Notes under the pieces: generated by a model
What the model was told of the DNA's origin: nothing
Database searches by the model: none
What the model saw: the letters and a program-made list of their open reading frames with translations, nothing else
Position numbers and translations under genes: made by a program
From: Micromonospora_J zhanjiangensis
Lineage (GTDB): Bacteria > Actinomycetota > Actinomycetes > Mycobacteriales > Micromonosporaceae
Direction of reading: 5' to 3'
NCBI RefSeq assembly: GCF_042650605.1
Contig: NZ_JBHSBN010000019.1
Coordinates: 1 to 64,000, forward strand
Length of the DNA stretch: 64,000 nt
In this document: positions 36,945-46,122 of the stretch, piece by piece
How the letters are laid out: each line of letters starts with the position of its first letter
Numbering within the stretch: the first letter of the stretch is position 1

Positions 36945-37403
36945 GTGGACGCCATCGACCTCAGCCTCGTTGACCTGCTGCGTGGAAACGCCCGGCTGTC
37001 GTACGCCGAGTTGGCCCGGCAGGTCGGGCTCTCCGCGCCCGCCGTGCACGAGCGGGTCGGCAAGCTGGAGTCCGGCGGCGTCATCCGGGGCTACCGGGCC
37101 GACGTCGAACCGGAGTCGATCGGACTCGGGGTGACCGCCCTGATCGGCATCGTGCAGGACTCCGGCGGCGACACCGAGGACGTCCTGGAGGCGTTCCGGG
37201 CGATGCCCGAGATCGAGTCCTGCTATTTCATGGCCGGCGTGGAGTCGTTCCTGCTGAAGGCCAAGGTCGGCACCATCGCCGAGCTGGAGCAACTGATCAA
37301 CCGGCTGAACCGGACGGCCGGCGTGGCCTCCACCCGGACCGCGGTGGCGCTGTCGACCAAGTGGGAGAACCGCCCGCAACCGCTCGCCCCGCCGCCCGCC
37401 TGA
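36945..37403 (+). CDS. Lrp/AsnC family regulator
   Basis: 152 aa. HTH at 1-60 (LSYAELARQVGLSAPAVHER), then a RAM/AsnC ligand-binding domain (GVTALIGIVQDSGG, MAGVESFLLKAKVGTI). Lrp proteins form octamers that respond to amino acids. It lies beside menaquinone genes in other actinomycetes too, as far as I recall, but its effector is unknown. GTG 36945. Confidence 0.9.
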   Translation: MDAIDLSLVDLLRGNARLSYAELARQVGLSAPAVHERVGKLESGGVIRGYRADVEPESIGLGVTALIGIVQDSGGDTEDVLEAFRAMPEIESCYFMAGVESFLLKAKVGTIAELEQLINRLNRTAGVASTRTAVALSTKWENRPQPLAPPPA

Positions 37404-37506
37404 GCGTCCGGTCAGCGACGCGCCCACCCCGGCGGCTCCCGGCCCGGCACGACGCCGCCCAGGGTCGTCAGGACGTCCCGGGCGGTCGCACCGGTAGGGT
37501 GCCGCC

Positions 37507-38340
37507 ATGACGACACCGTCGCGCCCGGGTACGGCCGTGGTCACCGGCGCCGCCGGTGGGCTCGGCCGGGCGATCGCCGCCGCCCTGCACGCCGACGGGT
37601 GGCAGGTGCTGCTGACCGACGTGGACCCGACCGCCGTGGCCGCGGCGGCCGTACCGCTGGGCGGATGGAGCGGCCCGCTCGACGTTCGGGACGAGGCGGC
37701 CTGCGCGGCGGTCGCCGCGCGGGCGGCGGAGCGCGGCCGGCTCGGGCTCTGGGTCAACAACGCCGGCATCCTCGCCACCGGTCCCTCGTGGACCCAGGAC
37801 GCCGCCACCCGGCGCCGGATCGTCGAGGTCAACGCGCTCGGCGCGATGAACGGCACGCTCGCCGCGCTGGACGTGATGCGCCGCCAGGGCGCCGGCCACG
37901 TGCTCAACGTGGTGTCCCTGGCCGGGCTGGTCGCCGCCCCCGGCGAGACGGTCTACGCGGCCAGCAAGCACGCCCTGATCGCCTTCAGCCTCGGCACCCT
38001 GGCCGACCTGCGGGCCGCCGGCGTCCGGGACGTACACGTCTCGTGTCTGTGCCCGGACGGGATCTGGACGCCGATGCTGCACGACCGGCTGGACGACCCG
38101 GGCGCCGCCGCCTCGTTCACCGGCACCCTGCTGAGCGCCGAGCGGGTGGCCGCCCGGGCGGCCCGGCTGGCCCGCCGGCCCCGGCCGGTGGTGACCGTGC
38201 CGCGCTGGCGCGGCGCCCAGGTACGGCTGCTCGACGCGCTCCCCGGCCTGGCGATCCGGCTGACCCCGGTCGTGCTCGCGGTCGGCCGGGCCGGGCAGCG
38301 CCGGCAGCGCCGCCGGCTGACCGGCGGACCGCGAACCTGA
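37507..38340 (+). CDS. Short-chain dehydrogenase/reductase
   Basis: 277 aa. VTGAAGGLGRAIAAAL is the TGxxxGxG cofactor motif, NNAGIL and the YAASK catalytic pair (YxxxK) with Ser in VVSLAG are present. The C-terminal 60 residues are basic and hydrophobic (RLTPVVLAVGRAGQRRQRRR), possibly membrane-associated. Substrate unknown. ATG 37507. The Cds1-like gene starts 21 nt downstream, so both may be co-transcribed. Confidence 0.88.
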   Translation: MTTPSRPGTAVVTGAAGGLGRAIAAALHADGWQVLLTDVDPTAVAAAAVPLGGWSGPLDVRDEAACAAVAARAAERGRLGLWVNNAGILATGPSWTQDAATRRRIVEVNALGAMNGTLAALDVMRRQGAGHVLNVVSLAGLVAAPGETVYAASKHALIAFSLGTLADLRAAGVRDVHVSCLCPDGIWTPMLHDRLDDPGAAASFTGTLLSAERVAARAARLARRPRPVVTVPRWRGAQVRLLDALPGLAIRLTPVVLAVGRAGQRRQRRRLTGGPRT

Positions 38341-38361
38341 GCGGGTTGCTAGTTTCTGCTG

Positions 38362-39453
38362 ATGACGCACGTCGACCGGTATGACGACGCCGCCCGGGCC
38401 TGGGTGACGGAGGCGATCGCGACGGTCGAGGCGGACGCCAACCGCTCGGCCGACACCCACCTGCTGCCGTTCCCGCTGCCCCGGGAGTGGGGGATCGACC
38501 TCTATCTGAAGGACGAGTCGGTGCACCCCACCGGGTCGCTCAAGCACCGGCTGGCGCGCTCGCTCTTCCTGTACGGCCTGTGCAACGGCTGGATCGGCCC
38601 GGACACCACCATCGTGGAGGCGTCCTCCGGGTCGACCGCGGTGTCCGAGGCGTACTTCGCCCGGATGCTCGGGGTGCCGTTCATCGCGGTGATGCCGGCC
38701 GCCACCTCGGCGGAGAAGATCGCGTTGATCGAGTTCCAGGGCGGCCGGTGCCACCTGGTCGACGACCCCGCCCGGGTGGTCGTCGAGGCCCGCTGGCTGG
38801 CCGAGGACCGCGGCGGTCACTTCATGGACCAGTTCACCTACGCCGAGCGGGCCACCGACTGGCGGGGCAACAACAACATCGCCGAGTCGATCTACCACCA
38901 GATGCGACTCGAACGGCACCCGGTGCCGGCCTGGATCGTGGTCGGCGCGGGCACCGGCGGCACCAGCGCCACGATCGGCCGGTATGCCCGCTACCAGCGG
39001 CTGCCGACCAAACTGTGCGTGGTCGACCCGGAGAACTCCGCGTTCTACCCGGCCTGGCAGGCCGCCGACTGGACGGTGACCACCGGACGAGGCTCGCGGA
39101 TCGAGGGGATCGGCCGGCCCACCGTCGAGGCGTCGTTCCAGCCGACGGTGGTCGACCGGATGATCCAGGTGCCCGACGCCGCCTCGATCGCCGCCATGCG
39201 GGCCGCCAGCAAGGTGCTCGGTCGCCGGGTGGGCGGATCGACCGGCACCAACCTGTGGGGCGCCTTCGGGCTGATCGCGCAGCTGCTCGCGGCCGGCCGG
39301 ACCGGTTCGGTGGTGACGCTGCTCTGCGACGGGGGCGAGCGGTACGCCGGCACGTACTTCTCCGACGACTGGGTGGCCGGGCAGGGTCTGGACCTCGCCC
39401 CGCATCTGTCCACCGTGGAACGCTTCCTGACCACCGGCGACTGGCCGGCCTGA
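38362..39453 (+). CDS. PLP-dependent L-cysteine desulfhydrase, Cds1-like
   Basis: 363 aa. Fold-type II PLP enzyme: PLP Lys in [11 protein letters not shown], substrate loop [19 protein letters not shown], and phosphate loop [14 protein letters not shown]. The family matches mycobacterial Cds1, which splits cysteine into H2S, pyruvate and ammonia, rather than CysK/CysM. H2S made so can support respiration or redox balance. ATG 38362. Confidence 0.85.
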   Translation: MTHVDRYDDAARAWVTEAIATVEADANRSADTHLLPFPLPREWGIDLYLKDESVHPTGSLKHRLARSLFLYGLCNGWIGPDTTIVEASSGSTAVSEAYFARMLGVPFIAVMPAATSAEKIALIEFQGGRCHLVDDPARVVVEARWLAEDRGGHFMDQFTYAERATDWRGNNNIAESIYHQMRLERHPVPAWIVVGAGTGGTSATIGRYARYQRLPTKLCVVDPENSAFYPAWQAADWTVTTGRGSRIEGIGRPTVEASFQPTVVDRMIQVPDAASIAAMRAASKVLGRRVGGSTGTNLWGAFGLIAQLLAAGRTGSVVTLLCDGGERYAGTYFSDDWVAGQGLDLAPHLSTVERFLTTGDWPA

Positions 39454-39454
39454 C

Positions 39455-39479
39455 CCGGGCCGGTGTCCGACCGGCCCGG
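39455..39479. terminator. Perfect 10-bp stem between convergent genes
   Basis: CCGGGCCGGT (39455-39464) pairs with ACCGGCCCGG (39470-39479) around a 5-nt loop, just after the Cds1-like stop and facing the end of the glycolipid-binding-like gene. No U tract. Confidence 0.6.
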
Positions 39480-39507
39480 CCCGGGGCGCCCGGGTGGCGG
39501 GTGGGGC

Positions 39508-40143
39508 TCAGGACGGCGGGTGGTCGGCGCGGCGGGCCAGCCCGGGATAGCGCACGACGTACCCGTCCGGGTCGAGGTCGAGGTCGGCGGTGAAGCGACC
39601 ACTGGCGAACCGGACCGAGGTGCCGCCGAGCGGGGTGTAGACCTGCTCGGCCGGCAGCACCTCCAGGCTCGGCAGCCGCACGAAGGCCATGGTCAGCCGG
39701 TGCGCCTGACCCGGCTCGGCGCCGAGCAGCCCGAGTCGCCGTACCGGCAGGGTGTTGAACAGCGGCGCGCCGTACAGGTCGATGTCGAGCGCGGCCTCGA
39801 GCCGGTCCGGTTCCTCGGTGCCGGGCAGGCCGGCGCCGGGCGCTCCGGCGGCGGCGAGCGCGGCGTCCAGGTCGCCCACCTCGCCGGTGCTGGCCCGCCA
39901 GCGACCGCTGGCCCGTTCCAGGCGCAACGTCCGCAGCCAGCCGGCGCCCTCGACGCTGACCTCCAGCCGCAACGCCGCCCAGTTCTCGTCGGTGGCCAGA
40001 TCGTAGCGGCAGGTGTAGGGAATCGGGTCGACCGCGGGCGCGACGCCCCGGGCGGTGAGGCCGTGCCGGTCGTCGAACAGCACGTGGTCGGTGCCGGTGG
40101 TGTCGGTGCGGGCCCAGAGCAGGGACTTCGGCATGGTCGCCAT
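39508..40143 (-). CDS. Putative glycolipid-binding family protein
   Basis: 211 aa. It opens MATMPKSLLWARTDTTGTDH and contains GLTARGVA, PYTCRYDLATDENW, DIDLYGAPLFNTLPVRRL and YVVRYPGLARR, the sequence of the putative glycolipid-binding family (PF06475). No signal peptide; a lipocalin-like beta structure is predicted. Function is untested. ATG 40143 or 40134 both fit. It lies downstream of the helicase gene beyond a hairpin. Confidence 0.8.
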   Translation of the reverse strand: MATMPKSLLWARTDTTGTDHVLFDDRHGLTARGVAPAVDPIPYTCRYDLATDENWAALRLEVSVEGAGWLRTLRLERASGRWRASTGEVGDLDAALAAAGAPGAGLPGTEEPDRLEAALDIDLYGAPLFNTLPVRRLGLLGAEPGQAHRLTMAFVRLPSLEVLPAEQVYTPLGGTSVRFASGRFTADLDLDPDGYVVRYPGLARRADHPPS

Positions 40144-40238
40144 GGCCCGTGACGCTACCGGCGTCGCCGACCTGCCGCACGCGAACAGGCCAGGCGGCAA
40201 CAGACCGCCCGAACCGGGCGTCAGGACGGGGTCGACAC

Positions 40239-40272
40239 GTCGGGAGCCAGGTCCTGCGACCGGGCTCCCGAC
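40239..40272 (-). terminator. Hairpin after the DEAD-box helicase gene
   Basis: GTCGGGAGCC (40239-40248) and GGCTCCCGAC (40263-40272) form a perfect 10-bp stem with a 14-nt loop, 44 nt past the helicase stop on the minus strand. Confidence 0.6.
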
Positions 40273-40315
40273 ATCGACGATCAGTCACCGCGCGGTCGAT
40301 GCCGCGCCTACCGGC

Positions 40316-41980
40316 TCAGTGCGTGCGGGTGGAACGCTGCCCGCCGAACTGGCGGTCCCGGCTGGGACCGTCGGACCGGAAGCCGCCCCGCCGGTCGGCG
40401 GGCCGGCCGGTTGCCGGAGCACCGAACCGCCGGTCACCGGGTCCGCGTTCGCCCTGCGGCCGGTCGGTGAAGTGCCGGTCCCGGTACGGCCGGTCGCCGT
40501 GCCGCCGCTCGCCCTGGCCCCGCTCGTCCTGCCGGCGCTCGCCGTACGGTCGGTCGTCCTGCCGACGCCGGTCCTGGCCGCGGTCGTCGTAGCGCCGCTC
40601 GCCCTGGCCGCGGTCGCCGTAACGTCGTTGGCCCTGGCCGCGGTCGCCGAAGCGGCGCTCGCCGCGCGGGCGGTCCCCGTGTCGCGGCGCGGGCGGCTCG
40701 TCCACCACCGGGACCCCGCTCGGCGTCCGGGCGCCGGTCAGCTCGGCCAGTTCGGCGTCGCCGGACCGGACCCGGGACTGGGCCGGTGCCACCCCGGCCC
40801 GCTCCAGCATGGCCAGGGTGCTCCGACGCTGCTTGGGCAGCACCAGGGTGGCCACCGCGCCGGACTCGCCGGCCCGGGCGGTCCGACCGGCCCGGTGCAG
40901 GTAGTCCTTCGGGTCCTTCGGCGGGTCGAGGTGGACCACCAGGGAGACGCCGTCCACGTGGATGCCCCGGGCCGCCACGTCCGTGGCCACCAGGACGCTC
41001 GTCCGGCCCTCCTTGAACTCGGCGAGCGTGCGGGTACGCATCCGCTGGGTCTTGCCGCCGTGCAGCGCGCCGGCCCGTACCCCGACCGCCGCGAGCTGGT
41101 CGACCAACCGGTCCACGCCGAGCTGGGTCCGGGCGAACATCATGGTCCGGCCGGGCCGGGCGGCGATCGACGCGGCCACGGCGAACTTGTCGTGCGGCGC
41201 GATCAGCAACAGGTGGTGATCCATCGTGGCGACGGCGGCCGTGGGCGGCGCGGTCGAGTGCGTCACCGGGTCGGTCATGAACCGCTTGACCAGGGTGTCG
41301 ACGTCACCGTCCAGGGTGGCCGAGAAGAGCAGTCGCTGCGCCCCCGCCGGGGTCTTCGCCAGCAGCGCGGTGACGTCCGGCAGGAAGCCCATGTCGGCCA
41401 TCTGGTCGGCCTCGTCGAGCACGGTCACCTCGACGTCGTCCAGCCGGCACACGCCACGTTCGATCAGGTCACCGAGCCGTCCCGGGGTGGCGACGACGAT
41501 CTCCACGCCCCGGCGGAGCGCGTCGATCTGCCGGTCGTACGGGACACCGCCGACGGCGGTCTTGAGGAACACTCCGACGGCCTTCCCGAGCGGCAGCAGC
41601 GCGTCGTTGACCTGCATCGCCAGCTCGCGGGTCGGCACCAGGATCAGGGCGCGGGGGTGCAGCGGGCGGGCCCGGTTGCGGCTCGCCAACCGGGCGAGCA
41701 CCGGCAGGCCGAAGGCGAGCGTCTTGCCGGAGCCGGTCTGGCCCCGACCGAGTACGTCCCGGCCGGCGAGCGCGTCCGGCACGGTGGCCCGCTGGATCTC
41801 GAACGGCGTGGTGATGCCCGCCCGGCCGAGCGCCCGGACCAGGGGTTCGGGCAGGCCGAGCCCGGCGAAGTCGACCGGGTGGGTCGGGTCGGTCAGGTCT
41901 GTCGGTTCGGTGCGGTCCGCGGGATCGACCGGGGCGTCGAGGACGGACGGGAACGTGCTGGGGTCAGCGAAGCTGGTCAA
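40316..41980 (-). CDS. DEAD-box RNA helicase with low-complexity Arg/Gly/Asp tail
   Basis: 554 aa. All core motifs are intact: TPFEIQRATVP (Q), GQTGSGKT (I), PTRELAMQ (Ia), ATPGRLGDL, DEAD, SAT, and HRAGRTARAG (VI). Residues about 430-554 are a repetitive GDRGQGERRYDDRGQ-type tail, likely disordered and RNA-binding. It probably acts in ribosome assembly or RNA decay. TTG 41980 is preferred since GAAGGG lies 6 nt before it; a GTG at 42049 would add 23 residues without homology. The 3' repeat DNA is imperfectly tandem. Confidence 0.92.
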   Translation of the reverse strand: MTSFADPSTFPSVLDAPVDPADRTEPTDLTDPTHPVDFAGLGLPEPLVRALGRAGITTPFEIQRATVPDALAGRDVLGRGQTGSGKTLAFGLPVLARLASRNRARPLHPRALILVPTRELAMQVNDALLPLGKAVGVFLKTAVGGVPYDRQIDALRRGVEIVVATPGRLGDLIERGVCRLDDVEVTVLDEADQMADMGFLPDVTALLAKTPAGAQRLLFSATLDGDVDTLVKRFMTDPVTHSTAPPTAAVATMDHHLLLIAPHDKFAVAASIAARPGRTMMFARTQLGVDRLVDQLAAVGVRAGALHGGKTQRMRTRTLAEFKEGRTSVLVATDVAARGIHVDGVSLVVHLDPPKDPKDYLHRAGRTARAGESGAVATLVLPKQRRSTLAMLERAGVAPAQSRVRSGDAELAELTGARTPSGVPVVDEPPAPRHGDRPRGERRFGDRGQGQRRYGDRGQGERRYDDRGQDRRRQDDRPYGERRQDERGQGERRHGDRPYRDRHFTDRPQGERGPGDRRFGAPATGRPADRRGGFRSDGPSRDRQFGGQRSTRTH

Positions 41981-42196
41981 GAAATACCCTTCAAGCGGGG
42001 CGCATCTTCGCGATGGCCCGCCGCGGCCGGATGGTCGCCGCTGATTCACCCGCAAGATCGCCCAAGGGGCGCGCGTCCACGGCGCGCCAGGTCAATGATC
42101 TCTACGAGTGTACGACCGCGCGGGTCCGCCGACACGCGTACGGCGGGGGCCAGTGGGGAGCCTCACCTTCCGGCGCATTGGCGACCGCCCGATCGA

Positions 42197-44098
42197 TCAG
42201 TGCTTCAGCAGCCCACCGAAGAGACTGTTGAACAGGTCGCCCGCGGAGAACGCCACGACCAGACCGATCAGGACCAGGACACCCAGCCCGATCAGCAGCA
42301 CCACGATCGCCTTCGCCGTACTGCCCTTCGAACTCGTGGTGTCCGCCCAGCCCTGGGCGAGGATGTGGCCGGTGAGCGAGCCCGAGTTCTCCACCGGATT
42401 CGGCACGTTCATGACCGTCATCTGGCCGATGTCGGAGTAGCCGTTGCCGCCGTACACCGTGCCGGGCCGGTCCTGCTCGGACGGCCCGGTCGGACGCGGG
42501 ACGGCGGCGCTCCCGCGCCGGGCCGCGGCGTCGTCGGCCGGCGGCGACCAACCCTGGAAAGCGGCGGTCGGAGCGGCCGGCGGCGCCGACGCCGGCCGCG
42601 CGGCGGCCGTCCGGTCCATCGCCGGTGGCGGCGGGAACGGCGGCACCGGCATCGGACCGGGCGGCGCGGGCGCCGGCGGGACCGGCGGTACGGGCGGCGG
42701 GATCGGCCCCGGGGGCACCGGCCCGGGCGGAACCGGTCCGGGGGGCACCGGTCCGGGCGGGGTGGGCCCGGGGTCCGGCGCCGGGGCGGGGTGAACCGGG
42801 TTCGGCTCGGGGACCGGAACCGGTGCCGGTGCCGGCGGCACGGGAAACGGATCGGGCGCCGGACCCGGGCCGGGTGGGGCCGGCGCGGGGTCCGGCGGTT
42901 CCACCGGCTTCGGCGGTTCCACCGGCTTCGCCGGTTCGGCGGGCTTCGGCGGTTCGGCGGGCTCCGCCGGTCCGCTCGCAGCCTCGTCGGCGGTGAGCCC
43001 GCCGACCGAGGCGGCACCGGCCGGGGCCTGCCGCGCCGAGTCCTGGTCCGTCCGTCCGTAGATCGTGGGCCCGGTGGGACGGCTCGGCGTGGCAGCTTCG
43101 GCCTCGTCGAGCGAGATCCGGTACGTCTGCGGCACCGTCGCCTTCCCCCGGCTGCCGGCACCGCCCCGCCGAGCGCCACGCTGGGTCGGGATGAGCGGCC
43201 GGGGAGCGGTGACGCCGGCCGGCGGCTGGACCGTCCCGCTCGCGGCACCAACCGACTCGGCCTCGGCCGGCTCGTCCGTGACCGCCTCGGCTTCGACCGG
43301 CTCGGCCTGCGCCGCGTCGGCCTGGACCGGGTCGGCTTCGGTCGGGTCGGGCTGGATCGCGTCGGCTTCGGCCTGGTCGGTCTGGCTCGCGTCGGCTTCG
43401 GCCTGGTCGGTCTGGCTCGCGTCGGCTTCGGCCGGGTCGGGCTTGGCCGCGTCGGCTTCGGCCTGGTCGGTCTGGCTCGCGTCGACCTCGGCCGGGTCGG
43501 GCTCGGCCGGGTCGGGCTCGGCCGGGGCGGTAGCGGTGGGCGGGGTGAGCGGATCCGATTCCCGTCGCTGACGGGGGATCGCCGGCATCGGACCGCCGTC
43601 CGAACCGCCGCCCCGGTAGGTGGTCGCCGCTCCGGGTGGCAACGCGGCTCCGGCGGGTGGTCCGGCCGGTTCGGTGGAACCACCCCTGGGGACGGTCGCC
43701 CGACCGCGTGCCCGCCTGCCCCCGGCGGCGGCGCCCGTCGCCCGGACGGTAGCCACCACCCGGGCGGTTCCGACCGCCACCGCGCCACCCGCGACCACCG
43801 CGTCGGCCGGTTCCGGCTTGTCCTCGCCGGACGTGGCACCGGCCTGCTCCGCGCCGACCAGGGCCGGCGCGTCCTCGGCCGACGTGGCGCCGGTCTGCGC
43901 CGTGTCGGCCGGGGTCGGCTCGTCGGTGGTTGCCACGGCCGGTTCGGCTCCGGGGGTGGGCTCGTCGTCCCGGGCGGGCGGCGTGGTGGTGGCCGGTTCG
44001 GTGGACGACCCGGTGTCGACCGACGTCGGGTGATCCGCTGGTGGTCCACCGTCGGCGCGCACGTCGTCGACCTGCGGTGCAACCTGCTTCTCGCCCAT
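42197..44098 (-). CDS. Pro/Ala/Glu-rich tail-anchored membrane protein with tandem repeats
   Basis: 633 aa with no recognised enzymatic domain. Residues about 1-200 are Ala/Thr/Pro-rich, about 195-280 are acidic repeats (ASQTDQAEAD units), and about 390-510 are Pro-rich with GPVPPGPVPPGP runs. Near the C-terminus VYGGNGYSDIGQMTV precedes a single helix (AIVVLLIGLGVLVLIGLVVA) 20 residues from the end, so the bulk should face the cytosol as in tail-anchored proteins. ATG 44098 follows GGGAGGCG. I do not know its role; a scaffold or forkhead/FHA-linked signalling partner is possible. Confidence 0.75.
   Translation of the reverse strand: MGEKQVAPQVDDVRADGGPPADHPTSVDTGSSTEPATTTPPARDDEPTPGAEPAVATTDEPTPADTAQTGATSAEDAPALVGAEQAGATSGEDKPEPADAVVAGGAVAVGTARVVATVRATGAAAGGRRARGRATVPRGGSTEPAGPPAGAALPPGAATTYRGGGSDGGPMPAIPRQRRESDPLTPPTATAPAEPDPAEPDPAEVDASQTDQAEADAAKPDPAEADASQTDQAEADASQTDQAEADAIQPDPTEADPVQADAAQAEPVEAEAVTDEPAEAESVGAASGTVQPPAGVTAPRPLIPTQRGARRGGAGSRGKATVPQTYRISLDEAEAATPSRPTGPTIYGRTDQDSARQAPAGAASVGGLTADEAASGPAEPAEPPKPAEPAKPVEPPKPVEPPDPAPAPPGPGPAPDPFPVPPAPAPVPVPEPNPVHPAPAPDPGPTPPGPVPPGPVPPGPVPPGPIPPPVPPVPPAPAPPGPMPVPPFPPPPAMDRTAAARPASAPPAAPTAAFQGWSPPADDAAARRGSAAVPRPTGPSEQDRPGTVYGGNGYSDIGQMTVMNVPNPVENSGSLTGHILAQGWADTTSSKGSTAKAIVVLLIGLGVLVLIGLVVAFSAGDLFNSLFGGLLKH
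43260..43530. repeat. 30-bp in-frame tandem repeats in the acidic region
   Basis: Units such as GCGTCGGCTTCGGCCTGGTC followed by GGTCTGGCTC recur every 30 bp, with 15-bp half-units (GGCCGGGTCGGGCTC) at the ends. On the coding strand they give decapeptides of the type SQTDQAEADA. About eight full or degenerate copies are visible. Such DNA expands and contracts by slippage. Confidence 0.8.
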
Positions 44099-44324
44099 CG
44101 TCGCCTCCCGCGCCCCGAGCCGGGACCGGTGGCGCCGGACCCGCGTCATTCAATTCTCGCGTGCCGTCCACCGGTGCTCGCGGCGGGCCGGCCGGCTTCG
44201 GTCATTCTCCGCCGGACGGCACCGCCGCGCCGGTCGCCACCCTGGTGGTACCCCGATCGTCCGCACAACTATCAGTTTCCGGCCGACCGTTCCGCCACCG
44301 GGCCGGAGCCGGGCGGCGCCGGCG

Positions 44325-45833
44325 TCAGGAACCTGCGGTCGGGGTGGTGCTCACGGGCTTCGCCGACGTCTCGCCACTCGGCGCGAGCGAGCTGGGCTGG
44401 CCGGACGGGGTGGTCTCACCACCGCTCGGACCGGTCGTCGGGGTCGGCTGGGTGGACGGTGTCGTCGGTGGCGTGGTCGGCCCGGTCGGCCGGGTCGGCA
44501 GGGTCGGCGTCGGGCTCGGTTTGGTGGGGGTGGGGCTCGGCTTCGTCGGCGTCGGGGTGGGCTTGGGCGAGGCGGGCGGCGTGGGGCTGGTGGGCGGCTT
44601 GGGGGTGGCCGGCGGTTTGGGCGCCGGGATCGCGCCGTAGATCCGGGTCGCGGCGAAGAAGTGCGACCACCAGACGGGCGCGATCTTGACCACGTCACCG
44701 CTGGTCGGGGCGTGCACCATCCGGCCGCCGCCGATGTACATCCCGACGTGGTGGACGCCGCTCGCGCTCGGGCCGAAGAAGAGCAGGTCGCCGGGGAGCA
44801 GGGCGGACGGATCGACCCGACGGCTCTGGGTGGCGGCGTACTGGTCCTTGGCCACCCGGGGTAGCTGGTAACTACCCGCCGCCGGCGTCCGGTACGCCGC
44901 CCACATCAGGCCGGAGCAGTCGAACTGGTTCGGCCCCTCCGCCCCCCACACGTACGGGTCGCCGAGCTGCGCCAGCGCGTACCGGACGGCGGCCAGCGCG
45001 CGGGGGTCGGCGGCCATGCCGGCGATGCTGCTGCCGTCGAGGTAACCGGCGCCCAGCTTCTGCTCGGCGGCGTCCCGCGCCTGTTCGAGGCGGAGCAGTT
45101 CGGTCTGGTTCTGCTTGCGCAGGGCGAGCAGCGCGGACTCGCGTTGCCGGTAGTGCTGCTCGGCCCGGGTGAAGTCGGCGGTGGCGGTGGTCTGCCGGCC
45201 GGTGGCGTCGGCGAGCTTGGCGTTGGCCGCCTGGAGAGCGGTCTGGGCCAGCGCCACCTCCCGGTTCTGCGCGGTGAGATCCGTGCCGTTCGGCTGGCCC
45301 CGCTGGATCCGGCTGAGTTCGCCGAGGCCGTGCAGGTCGGAGCCGAAGGCGCCGGGCGGCAACGCGGCCGCCTCCTTGAGGGCCTTGCCGGCCGCGTCCT
45401 CGGCGGCCTTCGAGGCCTGGGCCAGCTTGGCGGTCGCCGTGTCCACCTCGCCCCGGGCGGCCAGTACGGCGGCGTCCGCGGTGTCCCGATCCTGGCGCAG
45501 CGTGAGCAGTTGGTCGCCGAGGGTCGCGACCTCGGTCTCCAGCGCCGCGAGCTGGCCGGCCAGCGGGCTGGTCCCGAGACCGGGCACCACCGGCAGGCTG
45601 CCGGCGTTCGGACCGGTCGGTGTCACCTGGCCGGGCAACTGCACCGCGCCGATCGGCGCCGGCCGGGCGCCGACGTCCGGGACGGTGCCGGGCAGCGCCG
45701 GATCGGCGTAGACCGGGTTCGCGAAGGCGAAGGCGACCGCGGCTCCGAGGACGGTGGACCAGAGCAGCGGCCGCAGTACCGGAAGAATGATCTCCCTCAG
45801 TCGTCCCTGCCGCCTGCTTCTGTTCCTCGTCAT
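44325..45833 (-). CDS. NlpC/P60 peptidoglycan endopeptidase with coiled coil
   Basis: 502 aa. An N-terminal signal anchor (WSTVLGAAVAFAFANPVYA) is followed by two coiled-coil stretches (about 95-270), an NlpC/P60 domain (about 285-400) with Cys306 in FDCSGLMWAAY and His in GVHHVGMYIG, then a long Pro/Thr/Lys/Ser tail (TPTPTKPSPTPTKPSP). Coiled coil plus NlpC matches RipA-like D,L-endopeptidases that split daughter cells. ATG 45833 follows GGGGAGCGGG. The 289-bp upstream region (45834-46122) has an AAGCTCTCAGCTT hairpin; I could not make out a c-di-AMP riboswitch there. Confidence 0.9.
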   Translation of the reverse strand: MTRNRSRRQGRLREIILPVLRPLLWSTVLGAAVAFAFANPVYADPALPGTVPDVGARPAPIGAVQLPGQVTPTGPNAGSLPVVPGLGTSPLAGQLAALETEVATLGDQLLTLRQDRDTADAAVLAARGEVDTATAKLAQASKAAEDAAGKALKEAAALPPGAFGSDLHGLGELSRIQRGQPNGTDLTAQNREVALAQTALQAANAKLADATGRQTTATADFTRAEQHYRQRESALLALRKQNQTELLRLEQARDAAEQKLGAGYLDGSSIAGMAADPRALAAVRYALAQLGDPYVWGAEGPNQFDCSGLMWAAYRTPAAGSYQLPRVAKDQYAATQSRRVDPSALLPGDLLFFGPSASGVHHVGMYIGGGRMVHAPTSGDVVKIAPVWWSHFFAATRIYGAIPAPKPPATPKPPTSPTPPASPKPTPTPTKPSPTPTKPSPTPTLPTRPTGPTTPPTTPSTQPTPTTGPSGGETTPSGQPSSLAPSGETSAKPVSTTPTAGS

Positions 45834-46122
45834 CCCGCTCCCCGGTCGGTCTGGCGACGGCGCGCCGCGATCGTGTCGCGACGTCTCGTCATCGGTGGTG
45901 TCCCTCGTCCCACTTTGTCTTACCTCAATATGTGGGTCGTTGTCATCCGCCGATGGGTCACGGCAAGCTGAGAGCTTGCTGAACTTCCGGCGCACCGCCT
46001 CGGCCACCCGGCCGCCGTCCCGGCTGGGCCGCGTACGCTCGACCGGGCGTCTTCGCGGGCGGGAGCAGGCACGTCCGCGGGCGGGAGCGGCGAGCGGACC
46101 GGTCGCGGTGAGGGGTGGGTAA

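Noticed and set aside
40055..44689. A 1544-residue open frame on the plus strand
   Set aside because: Antisense to the helicase, the Pro-rich protein and the NlpC gene; composition is a frame artefact of high GC.
45834..46122. c-di-AMP (ydaO) riboswitch before the NlpC/P60 gene
   Set aside because: Expected from actinomycete cell-wall hydrolase genes, but I could not identify the conserved core in this stretch.
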